From: an uncultured Clostridia bacterium
Lineage (GTDB): Bacteria; Bacillota; Clostridia; Oscillospirales; Oscillospiraceae
NCBI GenBank assembly: GCA_932222125.1
Contig: CAKNZJ010000249.1
Coordinates: 139,120 to 203,119 of the forward strand
Length of the DNA: 64,000 bases
Direction: 5' to 3'
The translations under genes were made by a program, and so were the position numbers. The notes below the pieces were generated by a model. It made no database searches and was not told the DNA's origin. It saw nothing but the letters and a program-made list of their open reading frames with translations. Numbering within the stretch: the first letter of the stretch is position 1; the number at the start of each line of letters is the position of its first letter. This document shows, one piece after another, positions 24,662-33,559 of the stretch.

Positions 24662-25506
24662 ACGGCATCTTTAGCAAGCGCCGCTCCCGTCTGCTGGCTA
24701 TGAAGGCTCTGCGAAGCAGCTATGTGCCGCCGGAACAGATTATCGCCTGCCCGAAATGCGGGGCAGAGAGCACCCGCAGGGAGGTGTCAGGCAACCTTTC
24801 CGTTTGTCCCCAGTGCGGGTACCACTGGCCCTTGGGGGGGTATCACCGGCTCAGCATCATATTGGACTCGGGCACCTTTCGGGAGTTGAACCCAAAGCTG
24901 CCTCCAGCAGATCCCCTGTCGTTTCCCGGTTATCGGGCAAAGCTGCAGGAGGTCAACCGAAAGACTGGACTGTCCGAAGCTGTGGTGGCCGCCACCGGAA
25001 GTATTCATGGGAAAAAATGCGTGGTGGCTGTGCTGGATAGCCGCTTCATTATGGGTAGCATGAGTGCCGCGGTGGGAGAAGTGGTAGCCTCGGCAGTGGA
25101 GTATGCCGGCCGCGTCCGGCTGCCTCTGATCATCTTTTCCGCCAGTGGTGGGGCCAGGATGCAGGAGGGCATTTTATCCCTGATGCAGATGGCCAAGACC
25201 AGTGCAGCCCTGGCCCGGTTTGGGGAGAAGAAGCTACTGTACATTTCTGTGCTGACGGACCCCACCACCGGCGGAGTGACCGCCAGCTTTGCCTCGTTGG
25301 GGGACATTATTTTGGCTGAGCCAGGCGCGCTCATCGGTTTTGCCGGACCACGAGTCATCGAACAGACCATTGGGGAGACATTGCCGGAGGGCTTTCAACG
25401 AGCGGAGTTTCTGATGGAGCATGGCTTTGTGGATAGAGTGGTTCACAGGCACCAACTTCGGGCTTCCTTGGGCCAGCTTCTTTTGCTCCATGAAAGGGGA
25501 GGATGA
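24658..25506 (+). CDS. accD: Acetyl-CoA carboxylase carboxyltransferase beta subunit
   Basis: A 282-residue carboxyltransferase half. The N-terminal zinc ribbon has CPKC and CPQC; the crotonase-like core contains FSASGGARMQEGILSLMQMAKTSAA and the oxyanion region TDPTTGGVTASFASLGD. It works as a heterotetramer with AccA, encoded directly after it. The start codon overlaps the accC stop. Confidence 0.95.
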   Translation: MNGIFSKRRSRLLAMKALRSSYVPPEQIIACPKCGAESTRREVSGNLSVCPQCGYHWPLGGYHRLSIILDSGTFRELNPKLPPADPLSFPGYRAKLQEVNRKTGLSEAVVAATGSIHGKKCVVAVLDSRFIMGSMSAAVGEVVASAVEYAGRVRLPLIIFSASGGARMQEGILSLMQMAKTSAALARFGEKKLLYISVLTDPTTGGVTASFASLGDIILAEPGALIGFAGPRVIEQTIGETLPEGFQRAEFLMEHGFVDRVVHRHQLRASLGQLLLLHERGG

Positions 25507-25508
25507 CC

Positions 25509-26327
25509 ATGGCTGAAACACTCACCGCCGCCCAACGGGTGATCATTGCCCGCCACCCCAAAAGGCCCAACATCAACGACTATATCAACGCGCTGTTTCC
25601 CCAATTCTTCGCCATGTGCGGCGACCGGCTGTGCGGGGAGGACAAGGCTATTCTGGGGGGCGTAGCTCTGTTTCATGGCCAGCCGGTCACGGTCATCGGT
25701 ACCCAAAAGGGAAAGACCTTGGAGGAGAATCTAAAGTGTAATTTTGGGATGCCCAACCCGGAGGGATACCGAAAAGCGCTGCGCCTGATGAAGCAGGCTG
25801 AAAAATTTGACAGGCCGGTGATCACCTTGATCGATACATCAGGAGCCTATCCAGGAATGCAAGCGGAGGAGCACGGGCAAGGAGAGGCCATTGCCCGGAA
25901 TCTATATGAGATGAGCCGTCTCACCGTCCCGGTGATCTCTGTCATTACCGGGGAGGGGAATAGCGGCGGCGCTCTGGCGCTGGGGGTAGCAAACCGGGTG
26001 CTGATGCTGGAAAATGCAGTCTATGCAATCCTCTCTCCCGAGGGGTTTGCCACTATTTTGTGGAAGGATGCCTCCCGGCATGAGGAGGCCTGTCAGCTTA
26101 TGAAGATGACGGCCCCTGAGTTAAAACAGCTTGGGATTATTGACGAGATCGTGCCTGAGCCAGTGGGGGGCGCTCACCTGGCGCCGGAGATTGTATTTCG
26201 GGAGTTGGATCGAAGTATTGCCGCTCAGCTGGCTCAACTCAACCGACATAGGGGGTCTGCTCTGGCCGCGGACCGCTATCAGAAGTTTCGTAGGATGGGG
26301 ATGGCATCCAAAAAGGAGGAGCCATGA
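25509..26327 (+). CDS. accA: Acetyl-CoA carboxylase carboxyltransferase alpha subunit
   Basis: A 272-residue partner of AccD that binds carboxybiotin. It has FAMCGDRLCGEDKAILGG, IDTSGAYPGMQAEEHGQGEAIARNL and the GEGNSGGALALGVANRVLMLENA loop. The usual long N-terminal helical extension of AccA is short here. The ATG at 25509 lies 6 bases after GGGGAGG; another ATG at 25503 overlaps the accD stop but sits too close to the ribosome site. It shares ATGA with fabH. Confidence 0.94.
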   Translation: MAETLTAAQRVIIARHPKRPNINDYINALFPQFFAMCGDRLCGEDKAILGGVALFHGQPVTVIGTQKGKTLEENLKCNFGMPNPEGYRKALRLMKQAEKFDRPVITLIDTSGAYPGMQAEEHGQGEAIARNLYEMSRLTVPVISVITGEGNSGGALALGVANRVLMLENAVYAILSPEGFATILWKDASRHEEACQLMKMTAPELKQLGIIDEIVPEPVGGAHLAPEIVFRELDRSIAAQLAQLNRHRGSALAADRYQKFRRMGMASKKEEP

Positions 26328-27271
26328 AGGGGATTAAAATTCGTGGCATCGGACGGCAGGTGCCAAACCATATCGTTACCAATGATGATATGGCTCGTAT
26401 TGTAGACACAAATGATGAGTGGATTACGACCCGGACCGGCATTCGTCACCGTCACCACTGTACGGTGGAGAATCATACCGATCTGTGCGTGGGGGCGGCC
26501 AGGGCTGCCCTGGAGCGTGCGAACGTCACACCGGATCAGATTGGGGCCTGCATCGTGGCCACGGTGACGGCGGAGAACCAGGTGCCGTCCGCCGCCTGTA
26601 TGCTTCAGCGGGAGTTGGAGCTACCTGAGGACATCCCGTGTTTTGACCTAAATGCGGCTTGTACCGGATTTTTGTTTGCGCTGCATACGATGGAGTGCCT
26701 GCTCAACGCCTCTCCCCGCAAATATGGCCTAGTGATTGGGGCGGATGTGTTGAGCCGGATCATCAATTGGTCGGACCGGGGCACCTGTATCCTCTTTGGA
26801 GATGGAGCAGGCGCTGCCATAGTGGAGTGCCGGGAGGAATGGCCCTCTATTGGCGCGGTGTTGGGGGCGCGGGGAGACGATTCCATTTTGCAGGTGCCGG
26901 GGATTGGCACCCCGGCGGAGCCGGTGGTGCGCATGGAGGGTACCAAGGTATTTAAGTTTGCGGTGGAAACGGTGCCAAGATGTATGGATCAGGTGCTGGC
27001 CCGCCACGGCATAACCCCCATGGAGGTAGACTTTTTCGTATTCCATCAGGCCAACACCCGCATTGTGGATTTGATTGCCAAAAAGTACGCTATTCCACAG
27101 GAGAAGTATTACACCAATCTGGACGAGTATGGAAATACTTCTGCTGCTAGTATTCCTCTCGTGCTGAGCGAGCTGGAGGAGCAGGGTAAGATCGGCCCCG
27201 GCAAGCGGATCCTGACAGTGGGCTTTGGCGGAGGCCTGACGTGGGGTGGTGCTTTGATTCAGTTTGCCTAG
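26324..27271 (+). CDS. fabH: Beta-ketoacyl-ACP synthase III
   Basis: A 315-residue initiating condensing enzyme joining acetyl-CoA (or branched acyl-CoA) with malonyl-ACP. The active-site Cys113 is in LNAACTGFLFAL, the histidine in FVFHQANTRIVD, the asparagine in YGNTSAASIPL. Its place after the acc genes matches Firmicute fab operons. Primer preference cannot be read from sequence. Confidence 0.95.
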   Translation: MKGIKIRGIGRQVPNHIVTNDDMARIVDTNDEWITTRTGIRHRHHCTVENHTDLCVGAARAALERANVTPDQIGACIVATVTAENQVPSAACMLQRELELPEDIPCFDLNAACTGFLFALHTMECLLNASPRKYGLVIGADVLSRIINWSDRGTCILFGDGAGAAIVECREEWPSIGAVLGARGDDSILQVPGIGTPAEPVVRMEGTKVFKFAVETVPRCMDQVLARHGITPMEVDFFVFHQANTRIVDLIAKKYAIPQEKYYTNLDEYGNTSAASIPLVLSELEEQGKIGPGKRILTVGFGGGLTWGGALIQFA

Positions 27272-27280
27272 GAGGAGCTT

Positions 27281-28222
27281 ATGAAAAAAATAAATGAATT
27301 GTTGGGGATTGAGTTTCCCATTATCCAGGGAGGCATGGCCAATATCAGCACAGGCGGATTTGCGGCTGACTGCTCCAATGCCGGCGCCTTGGGTGTCATT
27401 GCCACAGGCGGCCTGCACTCTGGAGAGGAGCTGCGGGAGCAGATTCGAATCTGTAAGGCCCGTACCGGCAAGCCCTTTGGAGTCAACCTTATGCTGATGA
27501 ACCCCTGTATGGACGAGTTGGCCCAGGTGGTTGTGGAGGAGGGCATCCCAGTGGTTACCACCGGCGCAGGCAATCCAGGCAAATACCTGGCCCGGTGGAA
27601 GGAAGCGGGGATCAAGATATTTCCAGTGGTGGCCGCCACTGTACTGGCCAGTTATCTGGTGAAGGCTGGGGTAGACGGCATTATCGTAGAGGGGACGGAG
27701 TCCGGCGGTCATGTAGGAGAGTTGACCACTATGGCCCTGGTGCCTCAGGTGGTGGATGCGGTGGATGTTCCGGTGATTGCCGCTGGGGGCATTGCAGATG
27801 GACGGCAGTTTGCCGCGGCCTTGGCCTTGGGCGCCGCTGGGGTGCAGGTGGGCACCTGTCTGCTGGCCAGCCAGGAGTGCCCCATTCATGATAACTATAA
27901 GCAGGCCCTGCTGAAAGCCAAGGACAAGGACACCGTCGTCACCGGACGCAGTGTGGGCGGTCCGGTCCGTGTGCTCAAGAATAGGATGTCCAAGCGTTAT
28001 GTGGAGATGGAACAGGCAGGAGCTTCTTTGGAGGAATTGGAAAAGATGACCCTGGGCGCTCTGCGCCGGGCAGTATTTGATGGCGATGTCGTCGAGGGCA
28101 GCGTCATGGCGGGTCAGACGGCAGGAATGATCCATGAGATCAGACCGTTGCGCAAGATATTTCAGTCCATTGCCGGTGGCTATCAAGTGCTTCAGAAAAC
28201 AGAGCGGCTGTGGCGTCCGTGA
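27281..28222 (+). CDS. fabK: Enoyl-ACP reductase II (FMN-dependent)
   Basis: A 313-residue TIM-barrel flavoprotein of the nitronate monooxygenase superfamily. It starts FPIIQGGMANISTGGFAA, with GTESGGHVGELTTMALVPQ and AAGGIADGRQFAAALALGA binding FMN phosphate. It carries out the last reduction of each elongation cycle, replacing FabI. No fabI is nearby, so this operon depends on FabK, which is naturally insensitive to triclosan-type FabI inhibitors. GGAGGAG precedes the ATG. Confidence 0.94.
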   Translation: MKKINELLGIEFPIIQGGMANISTGGFAADCSNAGALGVIATGGLHSGEELREQIRICKARTGKPFGVNLMLMNPCMDELAQVVVEEGIPVVTTGAGNPGKYLARWKEAGIKIFPVVAATVLASYLVKAGVDGIIVEGTESGGHVGELTTMALVPQVVDAVDVPVIAAGGIADGRQFAAALALGAAGVQVGTCLLASQECPIHDNYKQALLKAKDKDTVVTGRSVGGPVRVLKNRMSKRYVEMEQAGASLEELEKMTLGALRRAVFDGDVVEGSVMAGQTAGMIHEIRPLRKIFQSIAGGYQVLQKTERLWRP

Positions 28223-28279
28223 CGGGAGGCCGGTAGTGACAGGCCAGGGAAAGATGGTACAAGGAAGGAGGAGCGCCTA

Positions 28280-29227
28280 ATGAAGCTGGGTTTCTTATAT
28301 GCCGGACAGGGTAGTCAACACGCTGGGATGGGGGCGGATCTATATCAGGCATATCCCGCCTTTCGCCAGGTGTTCGATGAGGCGGCGCTGGATTTTGACC
28401 TAAAGGGGATGTGTTTTACCGACCAAGACGCCATGTTGGACCAGACCCGTTATACTCAGCCCTGTATGGTGGCGTTTGCCGCAGGTTTGACAGCGGTGCT
28501 GAGAGAAAGGGGAATTTGTCCGGACATTGCCGCAGGTCTGTCTTTGGGGGAGTACTCCGCACTCTATGCCGCCGGAGTATTTGACGCAAAGACTGCTGTG
28601 GAGCTGACTGCCTTCCGGGGAAACGCCATGGAGCAGGCTGCCGCTGGTGTGGAGAGTGCCATGGTGGCGGTGATGGGGCTGCAGCGGGATGCGCTTCAGG
28701 ATATCTGTCAGCGTGCTTCCGGTCAGGGTGTGGTGGTGATCGCCAACTATAACTGTCCGGGACAACTTGTCATCGGCGGGGAAAAAGCCGCTGTGGATCA
28801 GGCAGCAGCGCTAGCTAAGGAGGAGGGCGCCAAGCGGTGCCTGCCCCTGCGGGTGAGCGGCCCCTTCCATACGCCGCTGATGGAGCCGGCGGGCAGGGCG
28901 TTGGAGAAGAGATTCCAACAGATTACATTCCACCCGCCCCGCATCCCCGTGATTTTCAATTGCTTGGGCGATGTAAAGCCGGAGGGGGAGAGTATTCCCC
29001 GGCTTCTCGTGCGTCAGGTACAGTCCAGCGTGTATATGGAGGACTCTATCATGAGAATGGCCAAACTGGGGGCGGAGGCTTTCGTTGAGATCGGCCCAGG
29101 CAAGGCGCTGAGCGGTTTTGCCCGGAGAATCGTGCCTGGTATCCCCACGTTTGCTGTGGAGACGGTGGACGATGTGGAGGAACTGGGGGAAAAACTAAAG
29201 CGGCTGGAACAGGAGGAAAGGGCATGA
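28280..29227 (+). CDS. fabD: Malonyl-CoA:ACP transacylase
   Basis: A 315-residue alpha/beta hydrolase-like enzyme. The GQGSQ motif is at residues 9-13; the nucleophile is in GLSLGEYSAL, and the catalytic histidine in SGPFHTPLM. It loads malonate onto ACP. A strong AAGGAGGAG site is present and the stop overlaps the fabG start (ATGA). Confidence 0.95.
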   Translation: MKLGFLYAGQGSQHAGMGADLYQAYPAFRQVFDEAALDFDLKGMCFTDQDAMLDQTRYTQPCMVAFAAGLTAVLRERGICPDIAAGLSLGEYSALYAAGVFDAKTAVELTAFRGNAMEQAAAGVESAMVAVMGLQRDALQDICQRASGQGVVVIANYNCPGQLVIGGEKAAVDQAAALAKEEGAKRCLPLRVSGPFHTPLMEPAGRALEKRFQQITFHPPRIPVIFNCLGDVKPEGESIPRLLVRQVQSSVYMEDSIMRMAKLGAEAFVEIGPGKALSGFARRIVPGIPTFAVETVDDVEELGEKLKRLEQEERA

Positions 29228-29967
29228 GCTTGAAGGGAAAAATTGCTGTAGTCACCGGAGGAAGCCGAGGGATTGGACGGGCCATCTGTCTGGAGATGGC
29301 AGGACAGGGGGCAGATGTAGTCTTGTGTTATGCTGGCAGCCAGGATATGGCAGAGCAGACGGCCCAGGATTGCAGTGCGCTGGGGGTAAGAGCCATGAGC
29401 ATTCGCTGCGATGTGGCTGATGCCCAGCAGGTCAGAGCCATGATGGATCAGGTGATCGTCCAGTTTGGCCGCATTGATATTTTGGTAAATAATGCGGGAA
29501 TTACCAGGGACGGCCTGCTGATGATGATGAAGGAGGATGATTTTGATGCGGTGATGGACACCAATTTGAAAGGTGTCTTCCTATGCACAAAGGCGGTGTC
29601 TAGGGTGATGATGAAGCAGCGATATGGCCGGATTGTGAACCTCAGCTCTGTGGTGGGTTTGCGGGGAAATGCGGGACAGGTCAACTACGCTGCCAGTAAG
29701 GCGGGGGTCGTGGGGATCACAAAATCTGTGGCCAGGGAGCTTGCATCTCGGGGGATTACGGTAAATGCCATCGCTCCCGGCTTTATCCAGACAGATATGA
29801 CAGATACGCTGCCTGACGGAGCCCGGGAGGCCCTGCTGGCCTCGATTCCTGCCGGACGGCTGGGAGAGGCGCAGGAGGTAGCAAAGGCGGCAGTTTTCCT
29901 GGCTAGCGATGATGCGGGCTATATCACCGGACAGGTCCTAGTGGTGGACGGCGGTATGTGTATGTGA
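29224..29967 (+). CDS. fabG: 3-oxoacyl-ACP reductase
   Basis: A 247-residue short-chain dehydrogenase using NADPH. It has the TGGSRGIGRAI cofactor motif, NNAGITRDGLL, the catalytic Ser in LSSVVGLRGN and YAASKAGVVG with Tyr and Lys; its C-terminus VLVVDGGMCM is standard. It performs the first reduction of the cycle. Context in the fab operon supports FabG over other SDRs. Confidence 0.95.
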   Translation: MSLKGKIAVVTGGSRGIGRAICLEMAGQGADVVLCYAGSQDMAEQTAQDCSALGVRAMSIRCDVADAQQVRAMMDQVIVQFGRIDILVNNAGITRDGLLMMMKEDDFDAVMDTNLKGVFLCTKAVSRVMMKQRYGRIVNLSSVVGLRGNAGQVNYAASKAGVVGITKSVARELASRGITVNAIAPGFIQTDMTDTLPDGAREALLASIPAGRLGEAQEVAKAAVFLASDDAGYITGQVLVVDGGMCM

Positions 29968-29983
29968 TGAGGAGGAATTCAGA

Positions 29984-31228
29984 ATGAATCAACGACGGGT
30001 GGTTATCACCGGGATCGGGGCGGTCACCCCCATTGGGTTAACTGCTGTCGACAGTTGGGCCGCCGTTCGCGCGGGGATTTGCGGCGTGGCCCCCATCACC
30101 TGTTATGACACAACGGAGATGAAAGTGAAGCTGGCCGCAGAGGTCAAGGGCTTTGTACCGGAGGAAGTGCTGGGGAAGCAGGAGGCGAAGCGCATGGGCC
30201 GCTTTACTCAGTTTGCGGTGGCAGCAGCCCGGGAGGCGGTGGCGGACAGCGGCTTGAAGCAAGAGGCATTTGACTTGGACCGGGGCGGAGTGATTGTGTC
30301 TAGTGGAATTGGCGGACAGTCCATTACTGAAGCGGAGCATCTGCGGGGAATGGAGCGGGGCTGGGACCGGGTGTCACCGTTCTATATTCCCACTGGGATA
30401 TGTAACATGGCTGCGGGACAAATCGCCATAGATACAGGCTTTCGGGGCATGTGCACCTGTCCCGTGACCGCTTGCGCTGGGGGAAGCAACGCGGCTGGCG
30501 ATGCCTTTCACTATATTCGGGATGGCTACGCTGAGGTCATGCTGTGCGGCGGGGCTGAAGGGAGCATTACCCCCCTGGCTGTGGGAGGGTTTACCTCCAT
30601 GAAAGCCCTCACCCAGACCGGGGATTCCAATCGGGCATCCATTCCCTTTGATAAGGAGCGGAGCGGCTTTGTCATGGGGGAAGGAGCGGCTGTACTGATG
30701 CTGGAGGAGTTGGAGCACGCCAAAAATCGAGGGGCTGCAATTTATGCAGAGTTTGTGGGCTATGGAGCCTCCTGTGATGCCTATCACATGACCGCCCCTG
30801 CCCCGGAAGGGCGGGGAGGGGCAAGGGCCATGGCCATGGCTCTTGCCGATGGAGGTGTATCCCCGGAGGAGGTGGACTATATCAATGCGCACGGCACCTC
30901 CACGCAGCTGAATGATGCCGGCGAGACTGCGGCGGTAAAAGCGGTATTTGGCTCCCATGCTTACCGGCTGATGATGAGTTCCACCAAATCCATGACCGGC
31001 CATATGTTGGGAGCCGCCGGTGCGGTAGAGGCAGTGTTTACCGCCCTGGCCCTGCGAGACGGCTTTGTACCGGCCACGATCAATTACCGTGTGCCAGATG
31101 AGGAGTGTGACTTGGACGTGGTACCCAATACCGGTCGGTCGGTCGGCTTGCGTTATGCCATGTCAAACTCTTTGGGTTTTGGCGGACACAATGCCTGCCT
31201 GGTTTTGAAGAAATGGGAGGGTGAATGA
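29984..31228 (+). CDS. fabF: Beta-ketoacyl-ACP synthase II
   Basis: A 414-residue elongating condensing enzyme. The nucleophilic cysteine is in VTACAGGSNAAGDAFHYI, the histidines in NAHGTSTQLND and STKSMTGHMLGAAGAVEA, and the C-terminal SNSLGFGGHNA loop is intact. It is the only elongation synthase in the operon, so it probably serves all chain lengths. GAGGAGG precedes the ATG; its stop overlaps the fabZ start. Confidence 0.95.
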   Translation: MNQRRVVITGIGAVTPIGLTAVDSWAAVRAGICGVAPITCYDTTEMKVKLAAEVKGFVPEEVLGKQEAKRMGRFTQFAVAAAREAVADSGLKQEAFDLDRGGVIVSSGIGGQSITEAEHLRGMERGWDRVSPFYIPTGICNMAAGQIAIDTGFRGMCTCPVTACAGGSNAAGDAFHYIRDGYAEVMLCGGAEGSITPLAVGGFTSMKALTQTGDSNRASIPFDKERSGFVMGEGAAVLMLEELEHAKNRGAAIYAEFVGYGASCDAYHMTAPAPEGRGGARAMAMALADGGVSPEEVDYINAHGTSTQLNDAGETAAVKAVFGSHAYRLMMSSTKSMTGHMLGAAGAVEAVFTALALRDGFVPATINYRVPDEECDLDVVPNTGRSVGLRYAMSNSLGFGGHNACLVLKKWEGE

Positions 31229-31662
31229 TGGAGCTGAACTCCAATCAGATTGCGGAATTGCTGCCACATCGGTATCCCTTTGCGTTGGTGGATCGTATTA
31301 CCGGACTGGAAAGCGGACAGTGGGCCAAGGGCATCAAGTGCGTCAGTGTCAATGAGCAGTTTTTTTGCGGACACTTTCCCCAGGAACATGTTATGCCCGG
31401 TGTGCTTATTTTGGAGGCCCTGGCCCAGGTGGGAGCGGTAGCAATCCTCTCCGTACCGGAGAACCGGGGAAAAATTGCTCTGTTCGGAGGGGTGAAAAAC
31501 GCTCGTTTCAAGCGCAAAGTGATACCTGGAGATGTGCTGGAGCTGGAGTGTACCCTCACCAAACAGCGGGGTGCTGTGGGCATTGGAAGCTGTACTGCCA
31601 CAGTAAATGGAGAGGTCGCTTGTACAGCGGAACTGATTTTTGCCGTGCAGTGCCACCCCTGA
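31225..31662 (+). CDS. fabZ: 3-hydroxyacyl-ACP dehydratase
   Basis: A 145-residue hotdog-fold dehydratase. It has HRYPFALVDRI, the active-site histidine and glutamate in HFPQEHVMPGVLILEALAQ, and a KFKRKVIPGD-like ARFKRKVIPGD. ATGs at 31225 (overlapping the fabF stop) and 31228 are both possible; GGGAGGG lies just upstream. With FabZ the operon contains every step of the elongation cycle. Confidence 0.95.
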   Translation: MMELNSNQIAELLPHRYPFALVDRITGLESGQWAKGIKCVSVNEQFFCGHFPQEHVMPGVLILEALAQVGAVAILSVPENRGKIALFGGVKNARFKRKVIPGDVLELECTLTKQRGAVGIGSCTATVNGEVACTAELIFAVQCHP

Positions 31663-31690
31663 CCAGCATAGTCGATGTAACGAGGACAGT

Positions 31691-32185
31691 GTGGAAAAAT
31701 TATGGGATAGAGAGCAGGCAATGAGATTGAAGGAATCATTTTTTGCGGTTTATACTAACTTTAAGCTACACTTTTATCAAAAGGTTTTTCAGCGTCTCCA
31801 AAGCCGGGAAGCCAGCTTGACCACGGTAGAGACCTTTTGTATGGAGACTATTCTGGCCTTGGGGGAGCCTACCATCAACGAGTTTGCCACCTTTATCGGT
31901 ATTTCTCCTTCCAATGCGGCCTATAAGGTAAACAGCCTGGTGAAGAAAGGCTATGTCATTAGAAAACGCTCAGACACGGACAGGCGGGAATACCACCTTC
32001 AGGCGACCAAAAAGTATGTTGATTACTATAATATCAGCACTTCTTATATGATGGAGATTGTCAATCGAATATCCAAGCGCTTTAGCTTGGAAGAGTGCAG
32101 GAAATTGGAGGAGATGCTGTCTATCATCAGCCGTGAACTGATGCCTGAGGTGAGCCGCTCAGGACTCCATTTGCCCGAATTATGA
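31691..32185 (+). CDS. MarR family regulator at the end of the fab operon (FabT-like)
   Basis: About 164 residues with a winged helix in the middle (TINEFATFIGISPSNAAYKV for recognition, then KRSDTDRREYHLQ for the wing) between dimerisation helices, as in MarR proteins. In other Firmicutes a MarR repressor, FabT, is encoded with the fab genes and senses long-chain acyl-ACP. The position here suggests the same job, but the gene is last and not first in the operon. The start is uncertain: GTG at 31691 after CGAGGA is used, and ATG at 31721 is the alternative. Confidence 0.75.
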   Translation: MEKLWDREQAMRLKESFFAVYTNFKLHFYQKVFQRLQSREASLTTVETFCMETILALGEPTINEFATFIGISPSNAAYKVNSLVKKGYVIRKRSDTDRREYHLQATKKYVDYYNISTSYMMEIVNRISKRFSLEECRKLEEMLSIISRELMPEVSRSGLHLPEL

Positions 32186-32188
32186 CAG

Positions 32189-32222
32189 TAAGGCCCGGAA
32201 CACATCGTGTTCCGGGCCTTAT
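32189..32222. terminator. Terminator between the fab operon and the convergent activase genes
   Basis: TAAGGCCCGGAACAC and its exact complement flank a 3-base loop, followed on the plus strand by TGTTTT. Confidence 0.8.
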
Positions 32223-32225
32223 GTT

Positions 32226-33545
32226 TTAATGGGCACCAGCTCCTATCAGCTGTTTTTCCCGTTGGGTGGACTCTGCCGCCTCCTGTTGGGCCAGCTGCTT
32301 GGCATTTGCCAACATCAGCTTAATGCGGTTTTCCTGATTGATTTTGGTTGCGCCGGGATCGTAATCAATGGCCACTACGTTGGAGTTGGGGTAGTCATCC
32401 TTGAGCTTGCGGATCATTCCTTTGCCTACAATGTGGTTAGGCAGGCAGCCAAAGGGCTGTGTGCATACAATATTAGGTACGCCGGAATGAATTAGCTCCA
32501 GCATCTCGCCGGTGAGCAGCCAGCCTTCTCCCATCTTGTTGCCGTCCCCCAGATAGCCGTGGACCAGCTGGTGCATGGCCTCAAAGGTGCCGGGCGCACG
32601 GAATCGGCTTTTCTCCAACGAGGCGATCATATCCTTTTGGCATGCTTCTACATAGCGCTTGAAAAATTGGCATGCCTTCTTTTTCAGCCAAAGACCGCCG
32701 TAGATATCCACGTCCACTTCTCGGTTGAAAATCTTGAAGATCATAAAATCGGTGAGGCCGGGCACCACGGGTTCGGCGCCCTCGGCCAGCAGAAATTCTT
32801 CCAGGTTGTTGTTGCCCAGGGGGGAGAACTTGACATAGATCTCACCCACCACTCCTACCCGGATCTTCTCCTGCTGGTTGACAGGGATGGCGGCAAAGTC
32901 GGCAATGATCTGGTCAAAGAGCTCGCGCATCTGCTTGCGGTTCATGCCCCGCCCACGCTGAAAGCTTTGGATGAGCTGACCCTCCCACCGCTCCACCATG
33001 GCGTCGGTGTCCCCGGCCTGGAGCTCATAGGGCCGCACCTGATTGGCCACATTGATGATAAGATCGCCGTACATCATGGCATAGATCATCTTGCGCAGCA
33101 TGGAGATAGTGAGGTTCCAGCCGGGGTTTTTCTCCAGACCAGACAGGTTGACAGAGATCACGGGGACAAATTCCAAGTTGGCTTTTTCCAAGGCCTTGCG
33201 CAGCAAATGGATGTAGTTGGAGGCCCGGCATCCGCCCCCAGTCTGGGTGATAAACAGGGCTACCTTGTGAGGGTCATAGCCCCCGTTCTTAATGGCGTCA
33301 ATGAGTTGCCCGATGACCAACAGGGCGGGGTAACAGGTGTCATTATGTACATATTTCAATCCTTCATCCACAATGCCCCGGTGGTTGGTGGTGAGCATAT
33401 CTACCTTGTAGCCTTCTAATATAAGAAGCTGACGAAACATCCCAAAATGGACGGGGAGCATTTGAGGCATGAGGATGGTATACTCCTCTTTCATTTCTTT
33501 GGTGAACAGCAGACGTCCTTCCTTGTCATAGATCAATTTTGCCAT
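32226..33545 (-). CDS. 2-hydroxyacyl-CoA dehydratase activase-associated protein (C-terminal half of the large activase)
   Basis: A 439-residue protein matching the C-terminal portion of the approximately 1,400-residue BadF/BadG-type acyl-CoA dehydratase activase of Clostridia. It has MLPVHFGMFRQLLILEGYKV, HNDTCYPALLVIGQLIDAI, FITQTGGGCRASNYIHLLR and TQPFGCLPNHIVGKGMIRKL. The conserved cysteines (DTCYPA, GGGCRA, FGCLPN) suggest an Fe-S cluster. Here it is a separate gene, with an acetyltransferase gene between it and the N-terminal half. The ATG at 33545 follows AAAGGAG; the longer frame uses a TTG. The physiological substrate of this large activase family is not known to me. Confidence 0.8.
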   Translation of the reverse strand: MAKLIYDKEGRLLFTKEMKEEYTILMPQMLPVHFGMFRQLLILEGYKVDMLTTNHRGIVDEGLKYVHNDTCYPALLVIGQLIDAIKNGGYDPHKVALFITQTGGGCRASNYIHLLRKALEKANLEFVPVISVNLSGLEKNPGWNLTISMLRKMIYAMMYGDLIINVANQVRPYELQAGDTDAMVERWEGQLIQSFQRGRGMNRKQMRELFDQIIADFAAIPVNQQEKIRVGVVGEIYVKFSPLGNNNLEEFLLAEGAEPVVPGLTDFMIFKIFNREVDVDIYGGLWLKKKACQFFKRYVEACQKDMIASLEKSRFRAPGTFEAMHQLVHGYLGDGNKMGEGWLLTGEMLELIHSGVPNIVCTQPFGCLPNHIVGKGMIRKLKDDYPNSNVVAIDYDPGATKINQENRIKLMLANAKQLAQQEAAESTQREKQLIGAGAH

Positions 33546-33559
33546 AGAGGAAACTCCTT

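Noticed and set aside
26729..28186. Minus-strand frame of 485 codons opposite fabH and fabK
   Set aside because: Spans two well-supported genes on the other strand; no domain and no ribosome site.
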